Notes: generated from the letters alone by a model not told the origin. 64,000 nt of DNA from Eubacterium sp. (GCA_021769965.1 JAETRU010000011.1:1-64000), one strand, 5' to 3'. Shown: positions 33,981-44,594, numbered from the stretch's first letter. Numbers and translations: made by a program.

Positions 33981-34571
33981 TTAACCCTCCAGAATTTCTT
34001 CAATCTCTGCAAGCAGCTGGTCGCAGCCTGTCTTCTTTAACGCGGAAACCGGTATGACTTTATCCGAAGATGTCAGCTGCAGCGTCTTGCGGATCACCGC
34101 GATGTTCTTCTGCGCTTCGTTTCGAGACACTTTGTCCGCCTTGGTCGCAGCCACGATGCCGTCCAGACCGTAGTGGCGGAGATATTCATACATCTGCACG
34201 TCCTGCGCTGTAGGCTTGTGACGGATGTCTACCAGCTGTATCACCTTTTTCAGTCCTTCACGATTCTGAAAATACTGTTCCATCATATCGCCCCAGTTGT
34301 CAGTAACAGAACGGGACACCTTAGCGTATCCGTAACCGGGCAGATCCACAATGCGGAAAGCATCGTTGATCAGGTAGAAGTTAATGGTTCTGGTCTTGCC
34401 CGGACTTCCACTGACTCTTGCCAGCTTCTTTCTGCCTGTCAGCAGATTGAGCAGCGATGACTTTCCCACGTTGGACCGGCCCGCGAAGGCGATCTCTGCC
34501 ATGGTATCAGCCGGATACTGGGACGGTTTTACCGCCACCGTATCCAGCTCGGATTTTATGATCCTCATCAT
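33981..34571 (-). CDS. engB: Ribosome biogenesis GTPase EngB/YsxC
   Basis: EngB (YsxC) is an essential GTPase for late assembly of the 50S subunit. The 196-residue protein has G1 GRSNVGKSSLLN near residues 31-42, G3 DLPGYGYAK, and G4 ATKADK, with the conserved GSPGKTRTINF switch. It lies directly after lon, as in Bacillus and most Firmicutes. Confidence 0.96.
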   Translation of the reverse strand: MMRIIKSELDTVAVKPSQYPADTMAEIAFAGRSNVGKSSLLNLLTGRKKLARVSGSPGKTRTINFYLINDAFRIVDLPGYGYAKVSRSVTDNWGDMMEQYFQNREGLKKVIQLVDIRHKPTAQDVQMYEYLRHYGLDGIVAATKADKVSRNEAQKNIAVIRKTLQLTSSDKVIPVSALKKTGCDQLLAEIEEILEG

Positions 34572-34585
34572 AATATCACCTGCTT

Positions 34586-36970
34586 CTATTTAACCAGCGC
34601 TTCTTCCAGCGCGCGGCTCACATTGTCGATCAAAACGAACTCCAGCTGTTTTCTCACTGCCTGCGGGATCTCGTCGATGTCCGGCTCGTTGGCTTTCGGC
34701 AGCAGGATCTTTTTGATCCCCGCTCTGTGTGCCGCCAGAACCTTTTCGCGGATACCTCCTACAGGCAGTACTTTGCCGCGGAGCGTCACTTCTCCTGTCA
34801 TAGCCACGTCTCTTCTCACCGGAGTTCCCGTCAGAGTAGAGATCACAGCCGTACACATGGTCACGCCGGCAGACGGTCCGTCCTTTGGTACTGCCCCTTC
34901 CGGAACATGGACGTGAATGTCGAATTTCTTGTAAAAATCCTCTTCAATGCCCAGATCATCCGCTACCGACCGGATATAGCTGATGCCCGCTTTGGCGGAC
35001 TCCTGCATCACGTCGCCCAGCTGCCCCGTCAGAACCAGTTTACCGGTTCCCGGCACAGCAGTGGTCTCGATCTGCAGTGTATCTCCGCCCACAGCAGTCC
35101 AGGCCAGACCGGTCGTTACGCCGATCTGATTTTCCCCCTCTACGATATCGTAGTGGTAACGATGCTTGCCCAGATATTTTTCCAGATTGGACGGTGTGAT
35201 ACTGTAGCCTTTTGCTTTGCCTGTAACGATCTTCCGCGCCACCTTCCGGCAGAGATTGGCGATCTCACGCTCCAGATTTCTGACGCCGGATTCTCTCGTA
35301 TAGTAATTGATCAGATCGCGGATCGCTTTCTCCGAGATCTTGATGCTCTCTTTCTTCAGACCGTGCTCCCTGACCTTCTTCGGAACCAGATAACGCTGGG
35401 CGATCTTCACCTTTTCTTCTTCTGTATAGCCCGGCACCTCAACCACTTCCATTCTGTCCAGCAGAGGCCGCGGAATGGTGTCTATGGAGTTTGCCGTAGT
35501 GATAAACATGACCTTTGACAGATCGAACGGCACTTCCAGAAAATGATCTGTAAAAGTACAGTTCTGCTCAGGGTCCAGAACTTCCAGCAGTGCGGAAGCC
35601 GGATCTCCCTTAAAATCAGCGCCGATCTTGTCCACCTCGTCAAAGAGGAACACAGGATTGTTGGTGCCCGCGTCTTTCAGGCAGGAGATGACTCTGCCCG
35701 GAATAGCCCCGATATAGGTTCTTCTATGACCGCGTATCTCCGCTTCATCTCTGACGCCGCCTAAAGACATACGGACGAATTCACGGCCAGACGCTCTGGC
35801 AATGGATCTGGCAATAGAGGTCTTGCCTACTCCGGGAGGTCCCACAAGACACAGGATCGGGCCTTTGATCGCCTTGGAAAGATGGATCACGGCCAGATAT
35901 TCCAGCACTCTCTCCTTTACCTTGTCCAGGCCGTAGTGATCTTCGTTCAGTATTTTTTCTGCTTTCCTCAGATTCACGTTGACCCTGGAAGAAGTATTCC
36001 ACGGCAGAGCCAGTATGGTCTCCACGTAATTTCTGATCACTGTCGCCTCTGCGGAGTTAGGCATCATCTTGGAGAACTTCCCGATCTCCTTTTTGATCTT
36101 TTCCTCCACTTTTTCATCCAGATGCAGTTCTTCCAGTTCTTTCATCCAGTCGGCCGCTTCAATGCCGGCGTCTTCGTTAACGCCCAGCTCTTCCTGAATG
36201 GCCTTCATCTTTTCACGAAGGAAATATTCCTTCTGGTTGTTATCAATACTTTCCTTTACCTTCTGAGAAAGCTCCTTCTCAATGACTGCGATCTCATTTT
36301 CTTCCGCGATGATGGTGGTCAGCGTCTGTATTCTCTGTGAAAAATCCAGTTCCGCAAGCACCCGCTGCTTGCGCGCGATGGAGATGACCATCTGATCGGC
36401 GATCTTATCCACCACCACATTAGCCTTCTGGCTGGACAGTACCTTCTCTACCACCTCGTCGGTCACCTGACCGCTGAGCGCAGCGTATTCCACAAAGCCG
36501 TCTGTCAGAATGCGCATTGCCGCTTTATCCGCAGCCTGCAGGTCATCCACTTCCACAGATTCATGGATCTCCTCCACAGTGCAGGCCAGGTACGTATCCT
36601 CAGATATCCTGTCTTTCAGCCTGCCTCTGCTGATGCCTTCCACCAGTACTCTCACAGCGTCACCCTGGATTTTCAGCATCTGCTTGATCTTGACTACAGA
36701 GCCTGTTTCGTATATATCATCAAAAGTCGGAATCAGTACATTTTCATCCTTCTGGCTGGAAACAAACAGCAGCTTGTCGACCGCCATGGCCTTTTCGAGC
36801 GCCCGGATGGACTTCTCTCTGCCTATATCAAAATGAACTACCGTATTAGGAAAAATTGACACGCCTCTGAGCGGAATGCACGGATATATCTTTGCCTGCG
36901 CCTGCGCAGGCTCTTCCTGCAGTGCAGCCCCGTCCTGAAGCTGGTCTACATCTTTCATCTCTTCACTCAC
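34586..36970 (-). CDS. lon: Lon ATP-dependent protease
   Basis: LonA degrades misfolded and regulatory proteins. The protein has the N-terminal substrate domain (PLRGVSIFPNTVVHFDIGRE), a coiled-coil region, the AAA+ Walker A GPPGVGKTS, Walker B VFLFDEVDKIG, and the protease domain with Ser700 (KDGPSAGVTM) and Lys743 (REKVLAAHRAG), numbered from the preferred start. I prefer the GTG at 36970, 8 bases after GGGAGGAGG (794 residues); an ATG at 36958 is possible and an ATG at 36997 has no room for a site. Confidence 0.96.
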   Translation of the reverse strand: MSEEMKDVDQLQDGAALQEEPAQAQAKIYPCIPLRGVSIFPNTVVHFDIGREKSIRALEKAMAVDKLLFVSSQKDENVLIPTFDDIYETGSVVKIKQMLKIQGDAVRVLVEGISRGRLKDRISEDTYLACTVEEIHESVEVDDLQAADKAAMRILTDGFVEYAALSGQVTDEVVEKVLSSQKANVVVDKIADQMVISIARKQRVLAELDFSQRIQTLTTIIAEENEIAVIEKELSQKVKESIDNNQKEYFLREKMKAIQEELGVNEDAGIEAADWMKELEELHLDEKVEEKIKKEIGKFSKMMPNSAEATVIRNYVETILALPWNTSSRVNVNLRKAEKILNEDHYGLDKVKERVLEYLAVIHLSKAIKGPILCLVGPPGVGKTSIARSIARASGREFVRMSLGGVRDEAEIRGHRRTYIGAIPGRVISCLKDAGTNNPVFLFDEVDKIGADFKGDPASALLEVLDPEQNCTFTDHFLEVPFDLSKVMFITTANSIDTIPRPLLDRMEVVEVPGYTEEEKVKIAQRYLVPKKVREHGLKKESIKISEKAIRDLINYYTRESGVRNLEREIANLCRKVARKIVTGKAKGYSITPSNLEKYLGKHRYHYDIVEGENQIGVTTGLAWTAVGGDTLQIETTAVPGTGKLVLTGQLGDVMQESAKAGISYIRSVADDLGIEEDFYKKFDIHVHVPEGAVPKDGPSAGVTMCTAVISTLTGTPVRRDVAMTGEVTLRGKVLPVGGIREKVLAAHRAGIKKILLPKANEPDIDEIPQAVRKQLEFVLIDNVSRALEEALVK

Positions 36971-37017
36971 TTGCTTTTCCTCCTCCCTGTAAAACAAGGC
37001 GACATACGTCGCCTCTA

Positions 37018-38289
37018 TTATGAGGCGTCTGCCTCCTTATTCGTCTTTCCATCACTGAACACAAGAACAGGTTCCATTTCCTTCTCTATCGTGTCCTTTG
37101 TGATAACGCACTTTTTCACGTCCTCCCGCGACGGGATCTCAAACATGATATCCGTCATGGCCTTTTCAAAGATGCTGCGCAGGCCTCTGGCGCCGGTCTT
37201 ACGTTCCAGAGCCTTTCTGGCAATAGCGTTTACCGCATCATCATCGATCTCAAGATCCACGTGATCCAGTTCAAACAGCTTCTTATACTGTTTGATCAGC
37301 GCGTTTTTCGGCTCTTTCATGATCCGTATCAAAGCCTCTTCGTTCAGCTCTTCCAGCGTCACGATGATAGGCAGTCTGCCGATAAATTCCGGTATCAGGC
37401 CGAATTTCAGCAGATCTTCCGGCTGAATATGGGCCAGCAGATTTTCTTCTTCCTTCTTGGTTCTGACCATTTCAGAATTGAAGCCTATCACTCTCTCGCC
37501 CATCCTTCTCTGGATGATGTTTTCCAGTCCGTCAAAAGCGCCGCCGCAGATGAACAGCACGTTTGTAGTATCGAACTGAATAAACTCCTGATGCGGATGC
37601 TTTCTTCCGCCCTGAGGCGGCACATTGGCTACTGTTCCCTCAAGGATCTTCAGCAGAGCCTGCTGCACGCCTTCTCCGCTGACGTCTCTGGTAATAGACG
37701 GATTATCTGATTTCCTGGATATCTTGTCGATCTCATCCACATAGATGATACCTCTCTGGGCTTTCTCTATATCATAATCTGCCGCCTGCAGCAGACGAAG
37801 CAGAATATTTTCCACGTCTTCTCCAACGTAACCGGCCTCTGTCAGCGCTGTAGCGTCAGCAATAGCAAAAGGCACGTTGAGGATCTTTGCCAGAGTCTGC
37901 GCCAAAAGCGTCTTTCCGGAACCGGTCGGTCCGATCATGACGATATTGCTCTTGGACAGATCCACATCGCTGTTCTTGTCGTTCAGGCCGTTGATCCGCT
38001 TGTAGTGGTTGTACACCGCTACAGCCAGCGCTCTCTTTGCCGCGTCCTGTCCGATAACATAATCCGACAGGGTCTCAAAGATGTCTTTCGGCTTCGGCAG
38101 ATCATAATTTATATTCTCTGTCGTAGTCTCTGACTCGCGAATGGCGTCCTCTACGATATCCATGCACATCTCCACGCATTCGTCGCAGATATATACGCCC
38201 GGTCCTGCGACCAGTCTGCGTACCTGGCTCTGCGGCTTTCCGCAGAAGGAACACCGCAGCTGTCTATTATCGTCGTATTTGTCTGACAT
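37018..38289 (-). CDS. clpX: ClpX ATPase subunit
   Basis: ClpX unfolds substrates and feeds them to ClpP. The 423-residue protein has the N-terminal zinc finger (Cys13, Cys16, Cys35, Cys38), the Walker A GPTGSGKT (residues 120-127), Walker B IIYVDEID, the sensor region and the IGF-like loop for ClpP (VIGFNSEM). It follows clpP after 15 bases and precedes lon, a usual clostridial order. Confidence 0.97.
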   Translation of the reverse strand: MSDKYDDNRQLRCSFCGKPQSQVRRLVAGPGVYICDECVEMCMDIVEDAIRESETTTENINYDLPKPKDIFETLSDYVIGQDAAKRALAVAVYNHYKRINGLNDKNSDVDLSKSNIVMIGPTGSGKTLLAQTLAKILNVPFAIADATALTEAGYVGEDVENILLRLLQAADYDIEKAQRGIIYVDEIDKISRKSDNPSITRDVSGEGVQQALLKILEGTVANVPPQGGRKHPHQEFIQFDTTNVLFICGGAFDGLENIIQRRMGERVIGFNSEMVRTKKEEENLLAHIQPEDLLKFGLIPEFIGRLPIIVTLEELNEEALIRIMKEPKNALIKQYKKLFELDHVDLEIDDDAVNAIARKALERKTGARGLRSIFEKAMTDIMFEIPSREDVKKCVITKDTIEKEMEPVLVFSDGKTNKEADAS

Positions 38290-38304
38290 ACGTAACCCCC
38301 TTCT

Positions 38305-38886
38305 TTACTTTGATGTGATCACTCTGTCGATAAGGCCGTATTCAGCCGCCTCGGCAGCGCTCATGAAATTATCTCTGTCCGTATCCCTTTCGATGACCGC
38401 AAGATCCTTTCCTGTATTCTCACTGAGAATACGGTTCAGCTTTTCCTTTGTCTTAAGCAGCCACTGCGCATGGAGCTGGACATCGGAGGCCTGGCCTTTC
38501 GCGCCGCCGAGAGGCTGATGGATCATGACCTCTGCGTTAGGCAGAGCAAATCTCTTTCCCTTAGCGCCGGACGACAGCAGAAACGCGCCCATGCTGGCCG
38601 CGAGGCCCACGCAGATCGTGGAAACGTCACACTTGATATACTGCATCGTATCATAAATAGCCATACCGGCGGTAACACTGCCGCCGGGGCTATTGATGTA
38701 AATACAGATGTCTTTATCAGGGTCTTCTGCTTCCAGAAACAAAAGTTGAGCTACGACCAGAGAAGAAATATGATCATCGATCTCATCTCCCAGAAAAATG
38801 ATCCTGTCTTTCAGCAGTCTGGAATAAATATCGTAGGAGCGTTCTCCCCTGCTGGTCTGCTCGACCACATATGGTACTAATGCCAT
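38305..38886 (-). CDS. clpP: ClpP protease subunit
   Basis: ClpP is the serine peptidase of the ClpXP complex. The 193-residue protein has the catalytic triad Ser98 ([12 protein letters not shown]), His123 (MIHQPLGG) and Asp172 ([11 protein letters not shown]). The N-terminus [22 protein letters not shown] is typical of mature-type ClpP with a short propeptide. Gene order tig-clpP-clpX-lon is conserved. Confidence 0.97.
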   Translation of the reverse strand: MALVPYVVEQTSRGERSYDIYSRLLKDRIIFLGDEIDDHISSLVVAQLLFLEAEDPDKDICIYINSPGGSVTAGMAIYDTMQYIKCDVSTICVGLAASMGAFLLSSGAKGKRFALPNAEVMIHQPLGGAKGQASDVQLHAQWLLKTKEKLNRILSENTGKDLAVIERDTDRDNFMSAAEAAEYGLIDRVITSK

Positions 38887-38921
38887 TTCATGTCCCCCTT
38901 ATTCTCTGTACATATTGTTTT

Positions 38922-40247
38922 TTATTTATCCTCTTCCGCAGGCGCTTCCTCAGCCTTCGGCTCTACCATCTTGACCTGTGCCTTATCGTACAGCATGTCG
39001 ATGACCTTTTTCAGCTGGATGTCCTTCTTGAAGAAGAGCATGCTCTCGCCGATCATCTCTTTGATATGATCAACATCGGTGTTATAGGCAGCCGCCATAT
39101 TCTTCAGTTCTTCTTCCAGTTCCTCATCAGAAACCTCGATCTTTTCAGCTTCCACGATAGACATCAGCACCAGTCTGGTCACTACCTTCTTGGTAGCGTC
39201 TTCTCTCAGCTCTTCTCTGAAAGCTGCCGCGTCCTTATTCAGGAACTGCAGATACTGCTGCAGGGATAATCCCTGATATCTCAGCTGCTGATCCAGCTCC
39301 TGCGCCATACGGTCGATCTCATCTTCTACCATGACTCTCGGAACGTCTGTCTTGTTAGCCTCGTACACCTTTTCGATAACGGCGTCTTTTGCAGCGTTGA
39401 GCGCTGCAGTTTCCGCGTTCTTCTGTAGTCTTTCCTCAGTTGCCTTCTTTAATTCATCTAAAGTGTCATATTCGCTGACATCTTTCGCGAACTCATCGTC
39501 CAGCTCCGGCAGCTGTTCTTCTTTGATCTCGTGGATCTCACAGTGGAATACAGCTTCTTTGCCTGCCAGATCAGCAGCATGGTATTCTTCAGGGAATGTA
39601 ACAACTACATCCTTCTTCTCGCCTGCGTTTACGCCTACCAGCTGTTCTTCAAAGCCCGGAATGAACATGCCGGAACCGATCTTCAGCTCCTGGCTCTCCG
39701 CAGTGCCGCCTTCAAACTGCTCTTCGCCTACGAAACCGGCGTAGTCCAGAATTACAGTGTCGCCTTCCTGAACCGGTCTTTCCGCCTGGACCATTCTCGC
39801 GTTTCTCTTCTGCAGCGCAGCGATCTCTTTGTCAACGTCTTCTGCGCTTACTTTCACTTCTTCCTGTTCAACTTCTACGCCCAGATAATCCTTGACCTCG
39901 ATGACCGGATATACCGGAACTGTGATGGTGATGGTCATCGGCTTGCCTTTGCCGATCTCGGAGAACTCAGCAGCAGGGCTGTCGATAACTTCCAATTCCA
40001 GCTCGCGGATCGCGGTTGGATAGCTTTCCTGGAACAGATTGTTGATCGCATCCTCAAAGAAGATGCCTTCGCCGTAATGTTTTTCGATGATGCTTCTCGG
40101 AGCCTTGCCCTTTCTGAAGCCGTCTATCATGAACTGATCCTTAGACGCCTGGTATGCTTTTACCACAGCTGCCTCAAACTCTTCAGCCGTGAAATCCATG
40201 GTAAACTTTACATCGTTATTTTCTTTGGAAAGAAAGGTTGTTTTCAT
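38922..40247 (-). CDS. tig: Trigger factor
   Basis: Trigger factor is the ribosome-bound chaperone and prolyl isomerase that meets nascent chains. The 441-residue protein has the ribosome-binding signature GFRKGKAPRSIIEKHYG near residue 45, the FKBP-type PPIase domain (about 155-240: VQEGDTVILDYAGFVGEEQFEGG), and a helical C-terminal part ending in an acidic AEEAPAEEDK tail. AGGAGG precedes the ATG at 40247; the longer open frame to 40328 runs over the promoter. Confidence 0.97.
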   Translation of the reverse strand: MKTTFLSKENNDVKFTMDFTAEEFEAAVVKAYQASKDQFMIDGFRKGKAPRSIIEKHYGEGIFFEDAINNLFQESYPTAIRELELEVIDSPAAEFSEIGKGKPMTITITVPVYPVIEVKDYLGVEVEQEEVKVSAEDVDKEIAALQKRNARMVQAERPVQEGDTVILDYAGFVGEEQFEGGTAESQELKIGSGMFIPGFEEQLVGVNAGEKKDVVVTFPEEYHAADLAGKEAVFHCEIHEIKEEQLPELDDEFAKDVSEYDTLDELKKATEERLQKNAETAALNAAKDAVIEKVYEANKTDVPRVMVEDEIDRMAQELDQQLRYQGLSLQQYLQFLNKDAAAFREELREDATKKVVTRLVLMSIVEAEKIEVSDEELEEELKNMAAAYNTDVDHIKEMIGESMLFFKKDIQLKKVIDMLYDKAQVKMVEPKAEEAPAEEDK

Positions 40248-40319
40248 TGATATATATCCTCCTAAAATTATAGCAGTTTCTGCATGGCATCGCGCCAAAT
40301 TTAACATAGAATGCATATT

Positions 40320-40348
40320 ATTATACACTTTTTGAGTGATAAAGTAAA
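40320..40348 (-). promoter_or_regulatory. Promoter of tig (clp-lon block)
   Basis: On the minus strand TTTACT (40348-40343), a 17-base spacer and TATAAT (40325-40320). It lies about 70 bases upstream of tig and just after the terminator of the CYTH gene. No CtsR or CIRCE operator was seen. Confidence 0.65.
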
Positions 40349-40356
40349 GGAAAATA

Positions 40357-40388
40357 GCAAAAATGACTGCTAAAAACAGTCATTTTGC
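40357..40388 (-). terminator. Terminator after the CYTH gene
   Basis: GCAAAATGACTG pairs with CAGTCATTTTTGC around TTTTTAG; the stem's own T run and the following TATTTT act as the tract. It is nearly symmetrical and may work both ways. Confidence 0.7.
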
Positions 40389-40410
40389 TCAAAAAGAAGT
40401 GTTTTTCTTT

Positions 40411-41031
40411 TTATTTCATCAAATCCAGACCTCTTTTATACTTACTGGCGTCCTCAGCAGTCAGCTGATACTTTTCAGCCACAGTATCTCCCAGAGCTTT
40501 CATATCTGATTCCTCACCGGAATACAGCTCGATCTCCAGCTCTGCGATCGGCGCGGTCCTGCCGCCGACCACGATCTCACCCAGATCCGCTGACATCTCA
40601 CAGATGGACTTTCCCGTATCCAGACGCATCTGCCTGCGCTTAAAGAAAATGTCCATGACAGGCAGCAGTGTTCTGCTTCCTACCACCTTCTCCAGCACCT
40701 CGCACATCTCGCTCTGGTCAAATATCCTGATATCCGGCGTATGCAGCTTCTCCTCGTCGCTGACGGGTACGTTGATCTCTTCTCTCTTGTGCATGCCGTC
40801 TTCACTGGAGCCGTTCCACTTCAATGTGGCGACCAGCTTGCAGCCTTCTTTGCGGACCCGGAAGGCAATGCCTTCCCGATATAATCTGCGGTCCTCCGTA
40901 TCGAAGTATACCGCGTGCATCTCTATCTCTTCGTCATGCTTATGGTCTTTTATCTTCATGAGATAAGGATCCTGAAAAATTCTTTCGATGTCAGATTCAT
41001 CAAGGATCTGATATTTCAGTTCAACTTCCAT
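40411..41031 (-). CDS. CYTH domain protein (inorganic triphosphatase-like)
   Basis: The 206-residue protein starts MEVELKYQIL, giving the ExExK signature of the CYTH/triphosphate tunnel family, followed by HAVYFDTEDRRLYREGIAFRVRKEG and LVATLKWNGS, and a final YKRGLDLM. Such proteins hydrolyse inorganic triphosphate or related compounds; adenylate cyclase activity is less likely in this group. GAGG precedes the ATG at 41031. It stands between dapB and tig with its own terminator. Confidence 0.88.
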   Translation of the reverse strand: MEVELKYQILDESDIERIFQDPYLMKIKDHKHDEEIEMHAVYFDTEDRRLYREGIAFRVRKEGCKLVATLKWNGSSEDGMHKREEINVPVSDEEKLHTPDIRIFDQSEMCEVLEKVVGSRTLLPVMDIFFKRRQMRLDTGKSICEMSADLGEIVVGGRTAPIAELEIELYSGEESDMKALGDTVAEKYQLTAEDASKYKRGLDLMK

Positions 41032-41113
41032 ATTTCCCTCTTCTTTTCTTCGCGTATATAATGCGTATCGCTCCATATGTTCTACCACAAAAAAGTGATT
41101 TCGTCAATAGCCG

Positions 41114-41827
41114 TCAGTAGAATACATCCTCCGCAGAGTAAAATCCCGGCTTTCTTCCCGCCAGCCACAGGGCTGCTTCAATGGCGCCCCTGGCGAATAT
41201 GGTCTTGGAATAGGCGGTGTGACGGACCTCGATCACCTCGTCTTTCAGCGCGAAGATCACAGAGTGTTCCCCAAAGATCGTTCCCGCCCTGACGCTGTGA
41301 ATGCCGATCTCGCCGCGTCGTTTCGACTCGCCCTCTCTGCCGCAGATCCTCTCCCGCTTTCCCTGCGGATCACAGGCGTCTGCCAGCATCAAAGCAGTCC
41401 CGCTGGGCGCGTCGGCCTTCAGATTGTGATGCTTCTCCACGATCTCGATATCACTGCAGTCTGACAGCAGCGGCGCGGCAAACTCCAGAATTCTTCTCAT
41501 AGTATTCACGCCATAGGAAAAGTTGGAGCTTCTGATCACCGGCGCCTTTTCAGAGATTCTCTGAATAGCCTCCTGATCCTCACTGCAGTACCCCGTAGTG
41601 GCAAAGACCGCTCCCACCTGTCCTCCCTTTTCCGACAGGTATCGGATAATAGCCGGCAGCACGTCCGGATGGCTGAAGTCGATGATCACATCCGGCTGCG
41701 CGATATCGTCAAGTTCCTCGCCCAGCGCAGGCTCTATGACCGAAACCTGATCGATGCCCGGATTCTGCCGGGCCATATCCGCTACGATACGTCCCATGGT
41801 TCCCGATCCGATGATAGCCAGTTTCAT
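41114..41827 (-). CDS. dapB: 4-hydroxy-tetrahydrodipicolinate reductase
   Basis: DapB reduces the product of DapA in lysine and diaminopimelate synthesis. The 237-residue protein has the nucleotide-binding IIGSGTMGRIV, the conserved VIDFSHPDVL, and the catalytic EKHHNLKADAPSGTAL segment with the paired His and the Lys. It is slightly shorter than the E. coli enzyme, as usual in Firmicutes. No dapA is adjacent. Confidence 0.95.
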   Translation of the reverse strand: MKLAIIGSGTMGRIVADMARQNPGIDQVSVIEPALGEELDDIAQPDVIIDFSHPDVLPAIIRYLSEKGGQVGAVFATTGYCSEDQEAIQRISEKAPVIRSSNFSYGVNTMRRILEFAAPLLSDCSDIEIVEKHHNLKADAPSGTALMLADACDPQGKRERICGREGESKRRGEIGIHSVRAGTIFGEHSVIFALKDEVIEVRHTAYSKTIFARGAIEAALWLAGRKPGFYSAEDVFY

Positions 41828-41866
41828 ATTGATTCCCCCTTCACAGAAAAATAGCTGTGATACAGT

Positions 41867-43183
41867 CTATTCTCCGCGGAAAGGATTTGCCACTTTTTTC
41901 TGAATGCCGTAGCAGAGAGGCAGCATGTACAGAAACAGGGCCAGCGGCACTGCTTCATAGCCCACCTGCATGAAGGCCAGCGGCACAGTGCAGGCAATCG
42001 CCCACGGCACCAGCCCTGCCAGAACGATAACGGAATTTTCCAGATCCAGAGCCAGTTCTTCCTTTGACGCGCCTGCCTCTTCATAAGGCTTCTTCATGAT
42101 ATCGCAGCACATCATGGAAGCGATCGTCTGATTACAGAAAATACATAAGGTCGCCATTGACACCAGCACCATAACGGGAAACCTTCCGGCCCGGCCCGTC
42201 AGGGCTTTGATCCTGCCCTGCAGACCGCCCAGCAGATCTGTACCCGCAAAGATACCTGAATAAGTGCTGGACAGCGCTACGATGCCTACCACCTCGATCA
42301 TGGACATCATACCGCCGCCGCTCAGGATCGGCCCCAGAGAGCCTTTCTGCTCATATCCCATGATCATGGACCGAAGAAGCGGCAGCAGTTCCATGTTCTG
42401 TACAAAGAGACTCACCGCCACACCGCTGACGATGCTGGCGATCATAGACCAGATAACGCTGACCTTCAGCAGCGGAAGAACCACCATGCATACCGCCGGC
42501 ACCACGCACCAGAGAGACACGGAAAATTCCTGCCGCAGCAGCTGCATAAAGCTTTGATCCACTGTATGTATCGGGTTGGTAAAGGACATGACGCCGTAAA
42601 CAGCCAGACAGACGGCCATAGCCGGAAGACCGGTCTTCATCATCCGTTTCACATTGCCTATCAGATCCGTATGGGTCACCGTGGCTACCAGCACTGCGCT
42701 GGAGGATACGGGAGAACCCCGGTCGCCAAAATAGATACCGCTCATGACCACGGCCGCGGTCAGAGTCTGGCTGACGCCGCCGCTCCTCGCGAGCGCCATG
42801 AAAATGACGCCCACCGTACCAGCCACGCCAAAAGACGTGCCCAGCGCATAGGACAGCAGGCAGCTTAAGAAAAAGGTGATCAGGAGGAACAGCCCCGGCG
42901 TGATCATCTTGATACCGTAATAGACAAAAAAAGTGATGGTTCCCGAAGATCGCCAGACTGCCGTGATAAATCCGATGATGAACATGACTTCTACTACGAC
43001 CAGCGCGTCCTTCAGGCCGCCGGCTCCCATCCTGACGATCTCTCCGGCGGAGAAGCCTTTGCGCATGGCAGCCGCAGAAAACGCGGCCAGTCCGACAAAA
43101 AGAGCAATGACCATGGTGTGACCGCTGACGATACACCAGAGCATTGCCGCAATAAACACGATAAAACTGATGATGAGATCCAT
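41867..43183 (-). CDS. NhaC family Na+/H+ antiporter
   Basis: The 438-residue protein has about twelve hydrophobic segments and the NhaC/YheL-type layout: LSYALGTSFGVAGTVGVIFMALA near residues 110-135, SGIYFGDRGSPVSSSAVLVA near 150-170, and NQTIASMMCCDIM near 350. Members exchange Na+ or amino-acid-derived solutes (for example malate/lactate or tyrosine/tyramine types); the substrate is undefined. Two bases separate it from a small membrane protein gene, suggesting a pair. Confidence 0.88.
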   Translation of the reverse strand: MDLIISFIVFIAAMLWCIVSGHTMVIALFVGLAAFSAAAMRKGFSAGEIVRMGAGGLKDALVVVEVMFIIGFITAVWRSSGTITFFVYYGIKMITPGLFLLITFFLSCLLSYALGTSFGVAGTVGVIFMALARSGGVSQTLTAAVVMSGIYFGDRGSPVSSSAVLVATVTHTDLIGNVKRMMKTGLPAMAVCLAVYGVMSFTNPIHTVDQSFMQLLRQEFSVSLWCVVPAVCMVVLPLLKVSVIWSMIASIVSGVAVSLFVQNMELLPLLRSMIMGYEQKGSLGPILSGGGMMSMIEVVGIVALSSTYSGIFAGTDLLGGLQGRIKALTGRAGRFPVMVLVSMATLCIFCNQTIASMMCCDIMKKPYEEAGASKEELALDLENSVIVLAGLVPWAIACTVPLAFMQVGYEAVPLALFLYMLPLCYGIQKKVANPFRGE

Positions 43184-43184
43184 G

Positions 43185-43664
43185 CTATCTGTCCTCCCTG
43201 CGATTTCTCAGCAGCTCTTCGATAAGCTGTTCGTTCAGCATGCGCTGCGTCTCTCTCAGATCCCCTTTCCCTGGCATGTTCGTCAGCTGCATGACCCACA
43301 GATATTTCTTAAACTTACACTGATCCATCCGTCTGGCCACAGCCCGGTTGACAAGCGCAGCCTTTTCCCTGCTGCCGATCAGATATACTCTGGCGATAAT
43401 GCCGCTTCGAAGACGCTTGATCTCGATGATGCTTTCCGCTTCTGTGGTCTCTGTAATCGCCTGCCGGATCTCACTGGCTATGGTCGCCCCGATAAGTCTC
43501 GACTTTTCGCTGATCATCAGCATCCAGAACGCGACGCAGGCGATGCCTCCCAGTACGAGGGCCGGCAGCTGGCCGAAGCTTTCTGCCGTGCAGACGTACA
43601 TGATCAGACCCAGCACAGGGCTGAGCCATTTCAGCTTTCCAATTACATGAACTGTTTTTTCCAT
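43185..43664 (-). CDS. Hypothetical membrane protein upstream of the antiporter
   Basis: The 159-residue protein has two hydrophobic segments (about residues 12-28 and 32-52) and a basic soluble C-terminal part (IIEIKRLRSGIIARVYLIGSREKAALVNR; MNEQLIEELLRNRREDR). The stop is next to the antiporter gene start (1-base gap). I do not recognise the family; an accessory or regulator of the antiporter is only a guess. Confidence 0.6.
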   Translation of the reverse strand: MEKTVHVIGKLKWLSPVLGLIMYVCTAESFGQLPALVLGGIACVAFWMLMISEKSRLIGATIASEIRQAITETTEAESIIEIKRLRSGIIARVYLIGSREKAALVNRAVARRMDQCKFKKYLWVMQLTNMPGKGDLRETQRMLNEQLIEELLRNRREDR

Positions 43665-43818
43665 CCTAATACCTCAAATTCTACGTTGTGGTGTTTTTCC
43701 TAATTATTATATGCGCAGCGGGCCATAATGTCAAAGGAAAAATCAAAGTTTATCATTCCCATGTTTTGTGGTAAAATTACTTTATCTATAACGAAGGATA
43801 TAACGAGGAGGATTCTTA

Positions 43819-44496
43819 ATGAAAATCAACACATATATCGACCACACCCTGCTGAAGCCGCAGGCCACAGAAGCTCAGATCCGGCAGCTGTGCAGCGAGG
43901 CTGTGACCTACAGGTTCTGCGCAGTGTGCGTCAACAGCTGCCATGCGGCTCTGGCCGCGCGGCTTCTTGACGGGACCGGCGTTACTCTGGCCTGCGTAGC
44001 CGGATTTCCTCTGGGAGCCATGTCAACTGCCGCAAAGGCTTTTGAAGCTGAAGATGCCTGCCAAAACGGCGCCGGTGAAATAGACATGGTCATCAACGTA
44101 GGCAAACTGAAAGAAGGCGATGATCTTTTCGTAGAGGCCGACATCCGTGCCGTAGTGGACGCGGCTGCCAGATACGGGGCTCATGTCAAAGTCATTTTAG
44201 AGACCTGCCTGCTGACAGATGAGGAAATACGACGTGCCTGCCGCCTTTCGGAATCCGCGGGCGCTCATTTTGTCAAAACATCTACCGGCTTTTCTTCCGG
44301 CGGCGCGACAGCAGAGCACGTGGCACTGATGCGTTCCTGTGTGGGAGACCGGCTGGGCGTAAAAGCCAGCGGCGGCATACGGGATCTGAAAACAGCCATG
44401 GCAATGATCGAAGCCGGCGCAGACCGTATCGGCGCCAGCGCAGGCGTTCAGATCATGAAAGAAGCTGCCGGATCCGAAGACGCCTGTCCTCGCTAA
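43819..44496 (+). CDS. deoC: Deoxyribose-phosphate aldolase
   Basis: DeoC cleaves deoxyribose-5-phosphate to glyceraldehyde-3-phosphate and acetaldehyde in nucleoside degradation. The 225-residue TIM barrel has the proton-relay Asp89 (GEIDMVIN), the Schiff-base Lys153 (HFVKTSTGF) and the second Lys in [17 protein letters not shown] precedes the ATG. It stands alone, without pyrimidine phosphorylase genes. Confidence 0.96.
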   Translation: MKINTYIDHTLLKPQATEAQIRQLCSEAVTYRFCAVCVNSCHAALAARLLDGTGVTLACVAGFPLGAMSTAAKAFEAEDACQNGAGEIDMVINVGKLKEGDDLFVEADIRAVVDAAARYGAHVKVILETCLLTDEEIRRACRLSESAGAHFVKTSTGFSSGGATAEHVALMRSCVGDRLGVKASGGIRDLKTAMAMIEAGADRIGASAGVQIMKEAAGSEDACPR

Positions 44497-44594
44497 AATT
44501 CCCGCCGGATACTCCGCCGAATCATGTTTTTTCAAAAAAACTTCAAAAAAGGGCTTTTCTTTTGGAAAAAATGTGTTACAATATTATTCGTTGG